Shown here one piece after another: positions 56,515-63,141 of a DNA stretch of 64,000 nucleotides. The notes under the pieces are model-generated. The model ran no database searches. It was not told the origin of the DNA and worked only from the letters and a program-made list of their open reading frames with translations. The stretch's first letter is position 1; the number at the start of each line of letters is the position of its first letter. The translations under genes were made by a program, and so were the position numbers. The stretch is from an uncultured Flavobacteriales bacterium (GTDB lineage: Bacteria; Bacteroidota; Bacteroidia; Flavobacteriales_D; Parvicellaceae), in contig CALSMU010000004.1 of the NCBI GenBank assembly GCA_943787535.1, forward strand, positions 1-64,000. The letters are read 5' to 3'.

Positions 56515-57597
56515 TTAAACAAAACCTTCTCCTTTTTTGACTTTTATATCGTTAACAAATTGCTTGATTTTTTGTTCATCCTCCTTTCTGCAAATTAATA
56601 GAGTGTCATTACTATCAACTATTATATACTCATCTAAACCTTGTATTACTGCAAGTTTGTTTTTCGGCATCATAACGATATTATCGTTACTGTCATAAGT
56701 CAAAATATTGTCTCCGATAATAGCATTGTTTGTCGCATCTTTTTCCACATGCGTGTACAGTGATCCCCAAGTGCCAAGGTCACTCCATCCCAAATCAGCT
56801 AAGATTACATATACGTTTTTAGCTTTCTCCATCAAACCATGGTCAATAGAGATGTTTTTACAAAGTGGATAAATTTCATTGATAAATTTTTCTTCCTCCT
56901 CAGTTCCGTATTTACCGATACCTTCTGCAAATAATTTATTTATATCTGGTAAATGAGTTTCAAATGCTGCTAGAATACTCTTTACATTCCAAATAAACAT
57001 ACCTGAATTCCAGTAAAAATCTCCACTTTCGATAAAGCGCTTTGCTAAATCTAAAAAAGGTTTTTCAGTAAATGTTTGTACCTTTTTAATTGGCGCATCT
57101 GAATTGTCATCGTCTTCAAATTGAATATATCCATACCCTGTGTCAGGCCGATTTGGTTTGATGCCGATAGTTAACAAACAATTTTCTGATTCAGCTCTAT
57201 TTATTGCTGTTTTGATCGAGTTTTGAAAATCAACTTCTTTAATAATTAAATGGTCTGATGGAGCAACGATAATATTTGCATCTTTGTTTTTTTCATTAAT
57301 TTTGTACGTTGCATATGCAATACAAGGAGCCGTATTTTTGCGACAGGGCTCTAATAAAATTTGCTCATCACTCAAGTTGGGTAATTGTTCTTTTACCAAA
57401 TTTTTATACCCTGCATTTGTAACAATAATAATATTTTCTTTAGGACAAATAGGTAAATACCTTGCTACCGTTAGTTGCAGTAAAGTACTTCCAATTCCCA
57501 GAACATCATGAAATTGTTTGGGCAATGAAGTCCGGCTCATTGGCCAAAATCGACTTCCAACTCCCCCCGCCATTATAACTACGTAATTATTCTTCAT
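56515..57597 (-). CDS. manC: Mannose-1-phosphate guanylyltransferase
   Basis: A 360-residue nucleotidyltransferase making GDP-mannose for glycan synthesis. The N-terminus VVIMAGGVGSRFWPMSRTSLPKQF is the sugar-nucleotide pyrophosphorylase signature, and EPCRKNTAPCIAYA, PSDHLI, FTEKP and NSGMFIWNV follow. The C-terminal isomerase domain of bifunctional ManC/AlgA is missing, so this is the single-function type. The ATG at 57597 is preferred to a GTG one codon earlier. It lies 65 nt downstream of the SprT-like gene. Confidence 0.95.
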   Translation of the reverse strand: MKNNYVVIMAGGVGSRFWPMSRTSLPKQFHDVLGIGSTLLQLTVARYLPICPKENIIIVTNAGYKNLVKEQLPNLSDEQILLEPCRKNTAPCIAYATYKINEKNKDANIIVAPSDHLIIKEVDFQNSIKTAINRAESENCLLTIGIKPNRPDTGYGYIQFEDDDNSDAPIKKVQTFTEKPFLDLAKRFIESGDFYWNSGMFIWNVKSILAAFETHLPDINKLFAEGIGKYGTEEEEKFINEIYPLCKNISIDHGLMEKAKNVYVILADLGWSDLGTWGSLYTHVEKDATNNAIIGDNILTYDSNDNIVMMPKNKLAVIQGLDEYIIVDSNDTLLICRKEDEQKIKQFVNDIKVKKGEGFV

Positions 57598-57662
57598 CAC
57601 TTTTCTTAGGTCAGTTAATTAGGCGAAAGTACGGATAAACTTTAAAAAGGGCTTGATGCAGA

Positions 57663-58265
57663 CTAGAGTAGTTCGGTATGACCATGAATTAAGTATTTTT
57701 TATTGTTCCCCAAATCAGTACACAAAAAACGTGATCTTAATTTTTTCTCCTTTACAAAGGTCCTTTTTCCAAGAACAAAAGGTTTGCCCATTGGAGCGTC
57801 TATAACGCGCGTTATAGAGTTGTTAAAACTTGCGTTTAAAAACTCGTTTAGATGGACGTCACTATAGCTACTAGCTTTAGGATTCTTTAAATGTCTTGCT
57901 AACACTCTTTTCAGCGGTTCGTCAACATGTTCATTTGTTAGTACGGGTATAAAAATTCTTTGATACTCTTGCTTCCATTCCTTTCCGTGCGGTTTTACAT
58001 TGCGTTTATGTTTTACCCAGGTAACATGATGTGCAAGTTCATGTAAAACGGTTATCAAAAATTGAACGGGGTTCAGGTTGTTGTTTACAGTAACAATAAA
58101 AAGGTGTTTATTTGGAATGGCTCGGTAGTCTCCTAATTTGGTTTTACGAGGTTTAGAAAGATTAAATTCCACTTTATGAAGAGATATAAGCCTATCAACG
58201 TAAGCGACAATACTGTCATGAAAAAATGGACAAAGAATTGTTTTAAGTTTTTCTTTGTCAGACAT
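57663..58265 (-). CDS. SprT-like zinc metalloprotein
   Basis: A 200-residue SprT-domain protein. The zinc-protease motif HELAHH is at residues 75-80, and the third ligand is probably H93 in KPHGKEWK. The first half follows the SprT pattern (KTKLGDYRAIP, then HLFIVTVNNNLN). The C-terminal part lacks the usual zinc-ribbon cysteines, having only one cysteine. SprT-like proteins include DNA-protein crosslink proteases, but the bacterial role is not established. The start overlaps the 3' end of a small lipoprotein gene upstream by 8 nt. Confidence 0.85.
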   Translation of the reverse strand: MSDKEKLKTILCPFFHDSIVAYVDRLISLHKVEFNLSKPRKTKLGDYRAIPNKHLFIVTVNNNLNPVQFLITVLHELAHHVTWVKHKRNVKPHGKEWKQEYQRIFIPVLTNEHVDEPLKRVLARHLKNPKASSYSDVHLNEFLNASFNNSITRVIDAPMGKPFVLGKRTFVKEKKLRSRFLCTDLGNNKKYLIHGHTELL

Positions 58266-58419
58266 TTACTACCTTTTTATTGTCTGCCTGAAGTTCCTTT
58301 TGTCCCCATGTAGGGCAGTCTCCACATTTGTTTTTGCTTTTAAACAAACCACAAGAACTAGATCCTATAATTAAGAAAATTAAAAGAACTGCAACTGAAT
58401 ATTTTGTTATTTGTAGCAC
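58258..58419 (-). CDS. Small putative lipoprotein (53 residues) upstream of the SprT-like gene
   Basis: An open frame on the minus strand from a GTG at 58419 to TGA at 58260-58258. It encodes a hydrophobic segment (about 8-19) ending in GSSSC, a relaxed lipobox with C23, then a short mature part with a CGDCP motif (CxxC, C32/C35) and WGQKELQ, ending KKVVNV. The last codons overlap the SprT start by 8 nt, indicating translational coupling. I recognise small CxDC-type lipoproteins of this kind in Flavobacteriales but know no function. The non-ATG start and short length make it easy to miss. Confidence 0.6.
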   Translation of the reverse strand: MLQITKYSVAVLLIFLIIGSSSCGLFKSKNKCGDCPTWGQKELQADNKKVVNV

Positions 58420-58457
58420 GTCATGAATAATTGAATGTTTAAAAGTACAAATTCATA

Positions 58458-58465
58458 TACATTTG
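58458..58465 (+). promoter_or_regulatory. Candidate -7 element of the mlaE-mlaF operon
   Basis: TACATTTG, with a TTG at 58431-58433 (24 nt upstream, slightly long spacing). The start codon at 58527 would follow a leader of about 55 nt. Confidence 0.5.
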
Positions 58466-58526
58466 CACGAATAATATTTAAGTATTATTGCAATACTAAA
58501 AACGTTTCTTTTTTAACTAAGTTACA

Positions 58527-59273
58527 TTGGGCATTTTTTACCACATAGGACGATATACAATGATGTTACTGTCAATGTTTGCCAAACCCGAAAAAATTTC
58601 GGTGTACTGGGCGCGCCTAATGGAGGAAATGATGCAGCTTGGAATCAAATCTTTGGGCATTGTAATCTTGATGTCTGCTTTTATGGGAGCGGTTATTGTA
58701 ATTCAATCAGCTACGGCGATTGATTCTGCTTGGATTCCTGATTATACAGTTGGATTCACAGCTAAACAATCCATTATTCTAGAGTTTTCACCTACCATAA
58801 TGAGCTTAATCTTAGCAGGGAAAGTAGGTTCAAATATTGCCTCTGAACTAGGTTCAATGCGTGTAACTGAACAAATTGATGCGCTAGAAATTATGGGGAT
58901 TAACACAAAAGCTTATTTAATTCGTCCAAAAATTATAGCTGCTGTATTAATTTTCCCGGTAGTAATAATCTTTAGCATGGCTTTTGGATTTGGTGGAGGT
59001 TGGATGGCTTCTTTTGGAACAGGTTTAATTCCGGAAGAGCAATATTTAGTTGGAATCCAGTCTTTCTATGACGACAATTTATGGATGATTACTTATGCTT
59101 TAATAAAGGCTACGGTATTTGCTTTCATTATAACTTCTGTTTCTAGTTACCATGGCTATTATACCAGTGGAGGAGCACTAGAAGTAGGCAAGTCAAGTAC
59201 CAACGCGGTTGTTTATAGTAGTGTTTTAATTCTTTTAGCAAACCTTTTGCTAACTCAATTACTGTTAATTTGA
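58527..59273 (+). CDS. mlaE: MlaE-type lipid ABC transporter permease
   Basis: A 248-residue permease for phospholipid transport between the membranes. About five to six helices. Family segments: GIVILMSAFMGAVIVIQSATAID (about 40-62), FSPTIMSLILAGKVGSNIASELGSMRVTEQIDALEIMGI (about 88-126) and the closing SSTNAVVYSSVLILLANLLLTQLL. The TTG at 58527 is preferred over a later ATG at 58560 because it keeps the IGRYTMMLLSMFAKPEK amphipathic segment seen in homologues; a stop lies just upstream. Adjacent to mlaF by a 4-nt overlap; MlaD is not seen. Confidence 0.93.
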   Translation: MGIFYHIGRYTMMLLSMFAKPEKISVYWARLMEEMMQLGIKSLGIVILMSAFMGAVIVIQSATAIDSAWIPDYTVGFTAKQSIILEFSPTIMSLILAGKVGSNIASELGSMRVTEQIDALEIMGINTKAYLIRPKIIAAVLIFPVVIIFSMAFGFGGGWMASFGTGLIPEEQYLVGIQSFYDDNLWMITYALIKATVFAFIITSVSSYHGYYTSGGALEVGKSSTNAVVYSSVLILLANLLLTQLLLI

Positions 59274-60025
59274 TAGAAGTAAAAAACATAAATATGTCAT
59301 TTGGTGATACGCAAGTATTGCATGATGTTTCCTTTAAATTCGAACGAGGGAAAACGAATTTAGTTATTGGGCAAAGCGGTTCTGGAAAGTCTGTATTAAC
59401 AAAATGTATTATTGGGTTGCACAATCCAGAAAAAGGTCAAATACTCTACGACGGCTTGGATTTTTCAGCAATGAAAAAAAAGGAAAAAAAGAAAATTAGA
59501 ACGCAAATCGGAATGCTTTTTCAAGGAGGAGCGTTGTTCGATTCCCTAAGCGTTATTGAAAATGTGATATTTCCGCTAAAAATGTTCACCAAAATGAGTA
59601 GAAAAGAAATGCTGGATAGGGCTAATTTTTGCTTAGAAAGGGTTGATATCATCGATAAAAACAACCTATTTCCCTCTGAAATTAGTGGAGGGATGCAAAA
59701 AAGGGTCGCAATAGCAAGGGCTATTGTTATGAAGCCAAAGTATTTGTTTTGTGATGAACCGAACTCTGGCTTAGACCCCTTAACTGCCATTTTGATTGAT
59801 AATTTAATTAAAGAATTGACCGAAGAATACAACATGACTACCGTAGTAATTACGCATGATATGAACTCTGTTTTAGAAATAGGAGATAACATCATGTTTA
59901 TATACAAAGGAAAGAACCATTGGGAAGGGGATAAAGATTCAATAATTACTACACCCAACAAAGAAGTGAACGATTTTGTTTATTCTTCCAAGTTTTTGAA
60001 ACTCTTCAAAGAGAAAATGAATTAG
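59270..60025 (+). CDS. mlaF: MlaF-type ABC transporter ATP-binding protein
   Basis: A 251-residue ATPase partner of MlaE. Walker A GQSGSGKSVLTK (about 35-46), Q-loop MLFQGGALFDSLSV, ABC signature ISGGMQKRVAIARA (about 138-151), Walker B YLFCDEPNSGLDPLT and H-loop VITHDM are all intact. The QGGALFDSLSV Q-loop is typical of Mla/retrograde lipid transporters. TTG start overlapping the mlaE stop (TTGA). Confidence 0.95.
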   Translation: MIEVKNINMSFGDTQVLHDVSFKFERGKTNLVIGQSGSGKSVLTKCIIGLHNPEKGQILYDGLDFSAMKKKEKKKIRTQIGMLFQGGALFDSLSVIENVIFPLKMFTKMSRKEMLDRANFCLERVDIIDKNNLFPSEISGGMQKRVAIARAIVMKPKYLFCDEPNSGLDPLTAILIDNLIKELTEEYNMTTVVITHDMNSVLEIGDNIMFIYKGKNHWEGDKDSIITTPNKEVNDFVYSSKFLKLFKEKMN

Positions 60026-60030
60026 CAATA

Positions 60031-60477
60031 TTACTTTCTCTTTTTCTGAAAAAATATTTTGATTAGCTCTCTTGCCTCGTCTTCAAGAACGCCACCTATA
60101 ACCTCAGTAGAAGGGTGTAAAACAGGTTCTGTAATTCTTTTAAAGCCTCTTCTATCATCAGAGGCGCCATAAATAATTTTACCTATTCGGGTCCAAAACG
60201 AAGCACCTGCACACATAGTGCAAGGCTCAAGCGTTACATATAGTGAACATTTATCAAGGTATTTGTTGCCTAGGTATTCACTTGCGGAAGTGAAAGCCTG
60301 CATTTCTGCATGAGCCGTAAAATCAGTTAATCTTTCAGTAAGATTATGTGTTCTGGCAATAATTTTATTGTCACAAACGATAACCGCACCAACTGGAACT
60401 TCATCAGCTTGAAAAGCTTTTTTCGCTTCGATGAGCGCTTGTTTCATAAAATGTTCGTGTGTTGGTGGTACTATCAT
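60031..60477 (-). CDS. tadA: tRNA-specific adenosine deaminase
   Basis: A 148-residue cytidine/adenosine deaminase fold protein making inosine 34 in tRNA(Arg). Zinc ligands and proton shuttle: H56-A-E58 (TAHAEMQAF) and PCTMC (C86 and C89). Length and the NxxxxxxDPTAHAE-like arrangement fit TadA, although the segment before HAE here reads TERLTDFTAHAE. Guanine deaminase relatives (GuaD) share the fold, so a small uncertainty remains. It converges with mlaF with 5 nt between the stops. Confidence 0.9.
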   Translation of the reverse strand: MIVPPTHEHFMKQALIEAKKAFQADEVPVGAVIVCDNKIIARTHNLTERLTDFTAHAEMQAFTSASEYLGNKYLDKCSLYVTLEPCTMCAGASFWTRIGKIIYGASDDRRGFKRITEPVLHPSTEVIGGVLEDEARELIKIFFQKKRK

Positions 60478-60539
60478 ATCTTAAAAATCTAGTTTATGCA
60501 AAGATTCAATTATTTCAAGAGCTTCGACTACATTTTTTT

Positions 60540-60547
60540 TATATTTG
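60540..60547 (+). promoter_or_regulatory. Candidate -7 element of sodB
   Basis: TATATTTG, 49 nt upstream of the sodB ATG. It directly borders a 14-bp perfect palindrome that would cover the transcription start. Confidence 0.5.
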
Positions 60548-60561
60548 TTAGAATATTCTAA
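60548..60561. promoter_or_regulatory. Perfect 14-bp palindrome at the sodB transcription start (candidate operator)
   Basis: TTAGAATATTCTAA is its own reverse complement and lies immediately downstream of the -7 element. A repressor bound here would block initiation at sodB, a gene normally controlled by metal or redox regulators. Chance occurrence is possible in AT-rich DNA. Confidence 0.4.
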
Positions 60562-60595
60562 ATAAGCAAAATTTAATTAACTAAAACATACAATA

Positions 60596-61204
60596 ATGGC
60601 ATTTGAATTACCAGCGTTACCATACGCATACGACGCATTAGAACCACATATTGATGCAAGAACAATGGAGATCCACCACGGTAAACACCACAATGGATAC
60701 ACAAATAATTTAAACAATGCAATAGCAGGAACTGAACTGGAGGGTAAGCCAATTTTAAATTTATTGTCTGACATGGACATGAATAATGGAGCTCTACGAA
60801 ATAACGGAGGAGGATATTTTAACCACAGTTTATTTTGGGAAGTTATGTCGCCAGATGGTGGTGGAGAACCAACAGGTGAATTAGCAGAGGCAATTAACGC
60901 AGCTTACGGATCTTTTGAAGCGTTTAAGGACGCTTTTTCGAAAGCTGCTGCAACTCGTTTTGGATCTGGTTGGGCTTGGCTTTGCGTGCATGAAGGAGGT
61001 AAAGTAGAAGTTTGTTCTTCTGCAAATCAAGATAACCCATTGATGCCAGGAATTGGTTGTGGAGGTGCCCCAATTTTAGGATTAGATGTTTGGGAGCATG
61101 CTTACTATTTAAACTATCAAAATAGACGCCCAGATTACATTAATGCATTTTTCAGTGTAATTAATTGGGAGAAAGTTTCTGAAAACTTTACTGCAGTAAA
61201 ATAG
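60596..61204 (+). CDS. sodB: Superoxide dismutase (Fe/Mn family)
   Basis: A 202-residue cytosolic enzyme. Metal ligands are H27, H77, D164 and H168 (FNHSLFW and DVWEHAYYL). Family segments [25 protein letters not shown] and GSGWAWL are clear. One short extra segment ([10 protein letters not shown]) sits before the DVWEH motif. Whether iron or manganese is used cannot be decided safely by eye. Its terminator follows at 61231. Confidence 0.97.
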   Translation: MAFELPALPYAYDALEPHIDARTMEIHHGKHHNGYTNNLNNAIAGTELEGKPILNLLSDMDMNNGALRNNGGGYFNHSLFWEVMSPDGGGEPTGELAEAINAAYGSFEAFKDAFSKAAATRFGSGWAWLCVHEGGKVEVCSSANQDNPLMPGIGCGGAPILGLDVWEHAYYLNYQNRRPDYINAFFSVINWEKVSENFTAVK

Positions 61205-61230
61205 TATTCAGTAAATACTTTGTAAATTTA

Positions 61231-61257
61231 AGCCATCCGTTTAGGGTGGCTTTTTTT
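61231..61257 (+). terminator. sodB terminator that abuts the next start codon
   Basis: AGCCATCC (61231-61238) pairs with GGGTGGCT (61244-61251; one G-T wobble), followed by a T tract ending at 61257. The ATG of the next gene begins at 61258, the very next base. Confidence 0.8.
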
Positions 61258-61623
61258 ATGAGAATAAAACTAATCATATTATTGTTCTTGGGAATTTTTA
61301 CATTTCCTAATATAGTATTTGCCAAAAATGACGTTCCTAAAATACGAATACACATACAAATAAAACTTCCCTTTTTAAAGAAAAGAAGGGTGCAAAATGA
61401 CCACAATAAATGGCTTGCTGCTGGCTTAGATTTATCGTTAGGAATTTTTGGAGTACACCGATTATATTTAGGAACGGAGGCCCAAGTTCCTGTAATGTAC
61501 ACACTTACATTAGGAGGTGGAGGAATGCTTGTTTTAGCTGATTTAGGATTAATATTGTTTTCAAAGAATATTGAAAACTACGCAAATAGTCCGCACATTT
61601 TTATGTGGAGGAAAAAAGACTAA
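61258..61623 (+). CDS. TM2-domain protein with signal peptide
   Basis: A 121-residue protein. A cleavable signal (about 1-20), a short basic hydrophilic region, and then a C-terminal TM2-type pair of helices (about 53-105) with the conserved turn GIFGVHRLYLGT. TM2 proteins are small membrane proteins of unknown function. No promoter can be placed between the sodB terminator and the ATG, so expression probably depends on readthrough from sodB or a promoter inside it. Its stop codon overlaps that of the convergent EamA gene. Confidence 0.8.
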   Translation: MRIKLIILLFLGIFTFPNIVFAKNDVPKIRIHIQIKLPFLKKRRVQNDHNKWLAAGLDLSLGIFGVHRLYLGTEAQVPVMYTLTLGGGGMLVLADLGLILFSKNIENYANSPHIFMWRKKD

Positions 61624-62501
61624 GTTTTTTTTCTCTTAAATAGAGCGTTAATGAAAATAGTACCCAAAATTATTGTTGCACCTAAATAAAAACCTGGTGG
61701 CATAACTTCTGTTTGGGGATAAAATAGTAAACCTAATATCACTGCATAAATTGGCTCCAGATTTATTGTGATGTTCATTGTGAATATAGGTAAATGCTTT
61801 GACAATTCAACACCGACTAAAAAAGCAAAAGCCGTACAAATTGAACCCAAAATAAAAAGATAGCCAAATTGTTCCCAGTCAATGGTAAGGGTTTCGGTAT
61901 TCAATTCACCTGTTAAGGAAAAAAAGATAGCCACTCCAATAAAGCCACCAAGCATTTCAAATATTGTGATTGATTTAGGTTCATGTTCTTTTACAAGTTT
62001 TCCATTAATAACCGAAAAAAAAGCCGCCCCTAATGCTGATATTAGGGCTAAAATCATTGCTAAATAATAATCAGAAGAGGTATTTGCAATTATAGCTATT
62101 CCTACAATAATTGTTATTCCCATTAATGATTCTTTAAAGTCATATTTACGTTTAAGTATTAGTGGTTCGATAAAAGAAGTGAATAACGCTGTGGTAGATA
62201 AAAAAACTAAAGCCAGCGAAATGTTGGATAGCTGAATAGCTTTGAAGAAAGTGATCCAATGTGCGGCAATGATAAGGCCAGTTCCAAGTGTAGAAAATAA
62301 GCCTTTTTTTGTGATTTGTATTTTATGTTTAAGGGTCTGAAGCACTACAAATAAACTAATCAAACCAATTAGCATTCTATAAAAAACGATTGTAACAGCT
62401 GTTGTTTCTAGCAACCCAAGTTCTTTTCCAATAACACCAGTGAAGCCCCAAATTAATATTATAAGGTGAAGCCATAGATGATATTTGTATTTGCTTAACA
62501 C
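61620..62501 (-). CDS. EamA/DMT family transporter
   Basis: A 293-residue protein with ten helices in two EamA repeats (about 8-137 and 150-290). Typical stretches: LIWGFTGVIGKELGLLETTAVTIVFYRMLIGL in the first half and FLVGVELSKHLPIFTMNITINLEPIYAVILGLLFY in the second. Members export or import metabolites such as amino acids or nucleosides; the substrate cannot be told. Candidate -33/-7 (TTG at plus 62593-62595, TAAGTTTG at plus 62563-62570, 22 nt apart) lies 62 nt upstream. Confidence 0.92.
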   Translation of the reverse strand: MLSKYKYHLWLHLIILIWGFTGVIGKELGLLETTAVTIVFYRMLIGLISLFVVLQTLKHKIQITKKGLFSTLGTGLIIAAHWITFFKAIQLSNISLALVFLSTTALFTSFIEPLILKRKYDFKESLMGITIIVGIAIIANTSSDYYLAMILALISALGAAFFSVINGKLVKEHEPKSITIFEMLGGFIGVAIFFSLTGELNTETLTIDWEQFGYLFILGSICTAFAFLVGVELSKHLPIFTMNITINLEPIYAVILGLLFYPQTEVMPPGFYLGATIILGTIFINALFKRKKT

Positions 62502-62552
62502 GTTATTAAACTGATTGTAAATAGGACGAATACCATGCTGTAATTGCTTTAT

Positions 62553-62570
62553 TATTTTTGTGCAAACTTA
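62553..62570. promoter_or_regulatory. Face-to-face -7 elements between the EamA and DUF1569 genes
   Basis: TATTTTTG (62553-62560, plus strand) and CAAACTTA (62563-62570; TAAGTTTG on minus) lie two bases apart, the same arrangement and spacing as in the kynU-hemL region. The minus-strand element has a TTG 22 nt further out, supporting a real promoter for the EamA gene. Confidence 0.55.
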
Positions 62571-62661
62571 AGGACAAATGGCCAATATAGAACAACAGAT
62601 CATGCAGGATGTTTATGGAATATTCATTCCGTGAAAATAGTTTTTTTATTAATTTTATAAT

Positions 62662-63114
62662 ATGTCTAAAGTTTCATTATTAAGTATTGAAGAATTAATA
62701 GAAAAACTAAGTTATATTAATAGCGATTCTGTCCCAAAATGGGGTATAATGAATCCATCTCAAATGTTAAAACATTGTTCCATATTTATAGATTTATACT
62801 CAGGTAAAATTACCGTTCCGTTTTGGTATAAATATTTTGGTGTTACAATTGGAAAATTATTTTTAAGATATATTTCTAAAACAAATCCATTAAAAACTCC
62901 TAAAAATATCAGAACCGAAAAATCTATAAAAATATCAGATACTAGTTTAAATTTTCAACATGAAAAAGATGCATTAATTCAAAAACTAAGGAAACTAAAC
63001 ACACTTAAAGGTCAGATTAATCATCCTATATATGGAACAATGAAAAGTGAAAAAGTTATATTTTTAATCATTCATCATACAACACATCACTGCAATCAAT
63101 TTGGGTTAATATAG
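62662..63114 (+). CDS. DUF1569 (DinB-like) protein
   Basis: A 150-residue soluble protein matching the DUF1569 pattern: a WGIMNPSQMLKHCSI N-terminal helix, and a C-terminal HPIYGTM...HHTTHHCNQFGL histidine cluster that resembles the metal site of DinB-fold enzymes. The function is unknown. The gene is noticeably more AT-rich than its neighbours, with many AAA/AAT/ATA codons, which could signal acquisition. The leader after the candidate -7 box is about 95 nt long. Confidence 0.75.
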   Translation: MSKVSLLSIEELIEKLSYINSDSVPKWGIMNPSQMLKHCSIFIDLYSGKITVPFWYKYFGVTIGKLFLRYISKTNPLKTPKNIRTEKSIKISDTSLNFQHEKDALIQKLRKLNTLKGQINHPIYGTMKSEKVIFLIIHHTTHHCNQFGLI

Positions 63115-63141
63115 TATAAATCAACCCGATATCCTTTGGGA

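Noticed and set aside
58481-58497. Inverted repeat AGTATT-N5-AATACT upstream of mlaE as an operator
   Set aside because: Six-base arms in AT-rich DNA are common and the next flanking bases do not pair; no second copy was noticed.
59521-59961. 146-codon minus-strand open frame inside mlaF
   Set aside because: Fully antisense to a clear ABC ATPase; no recognisable domain.
63115-63141. Terminator between the DUF1569 gene and glmS
   Set aside because: The possible stem (AACCC with GGGATT-like) is short, imperfect and without a T tract.
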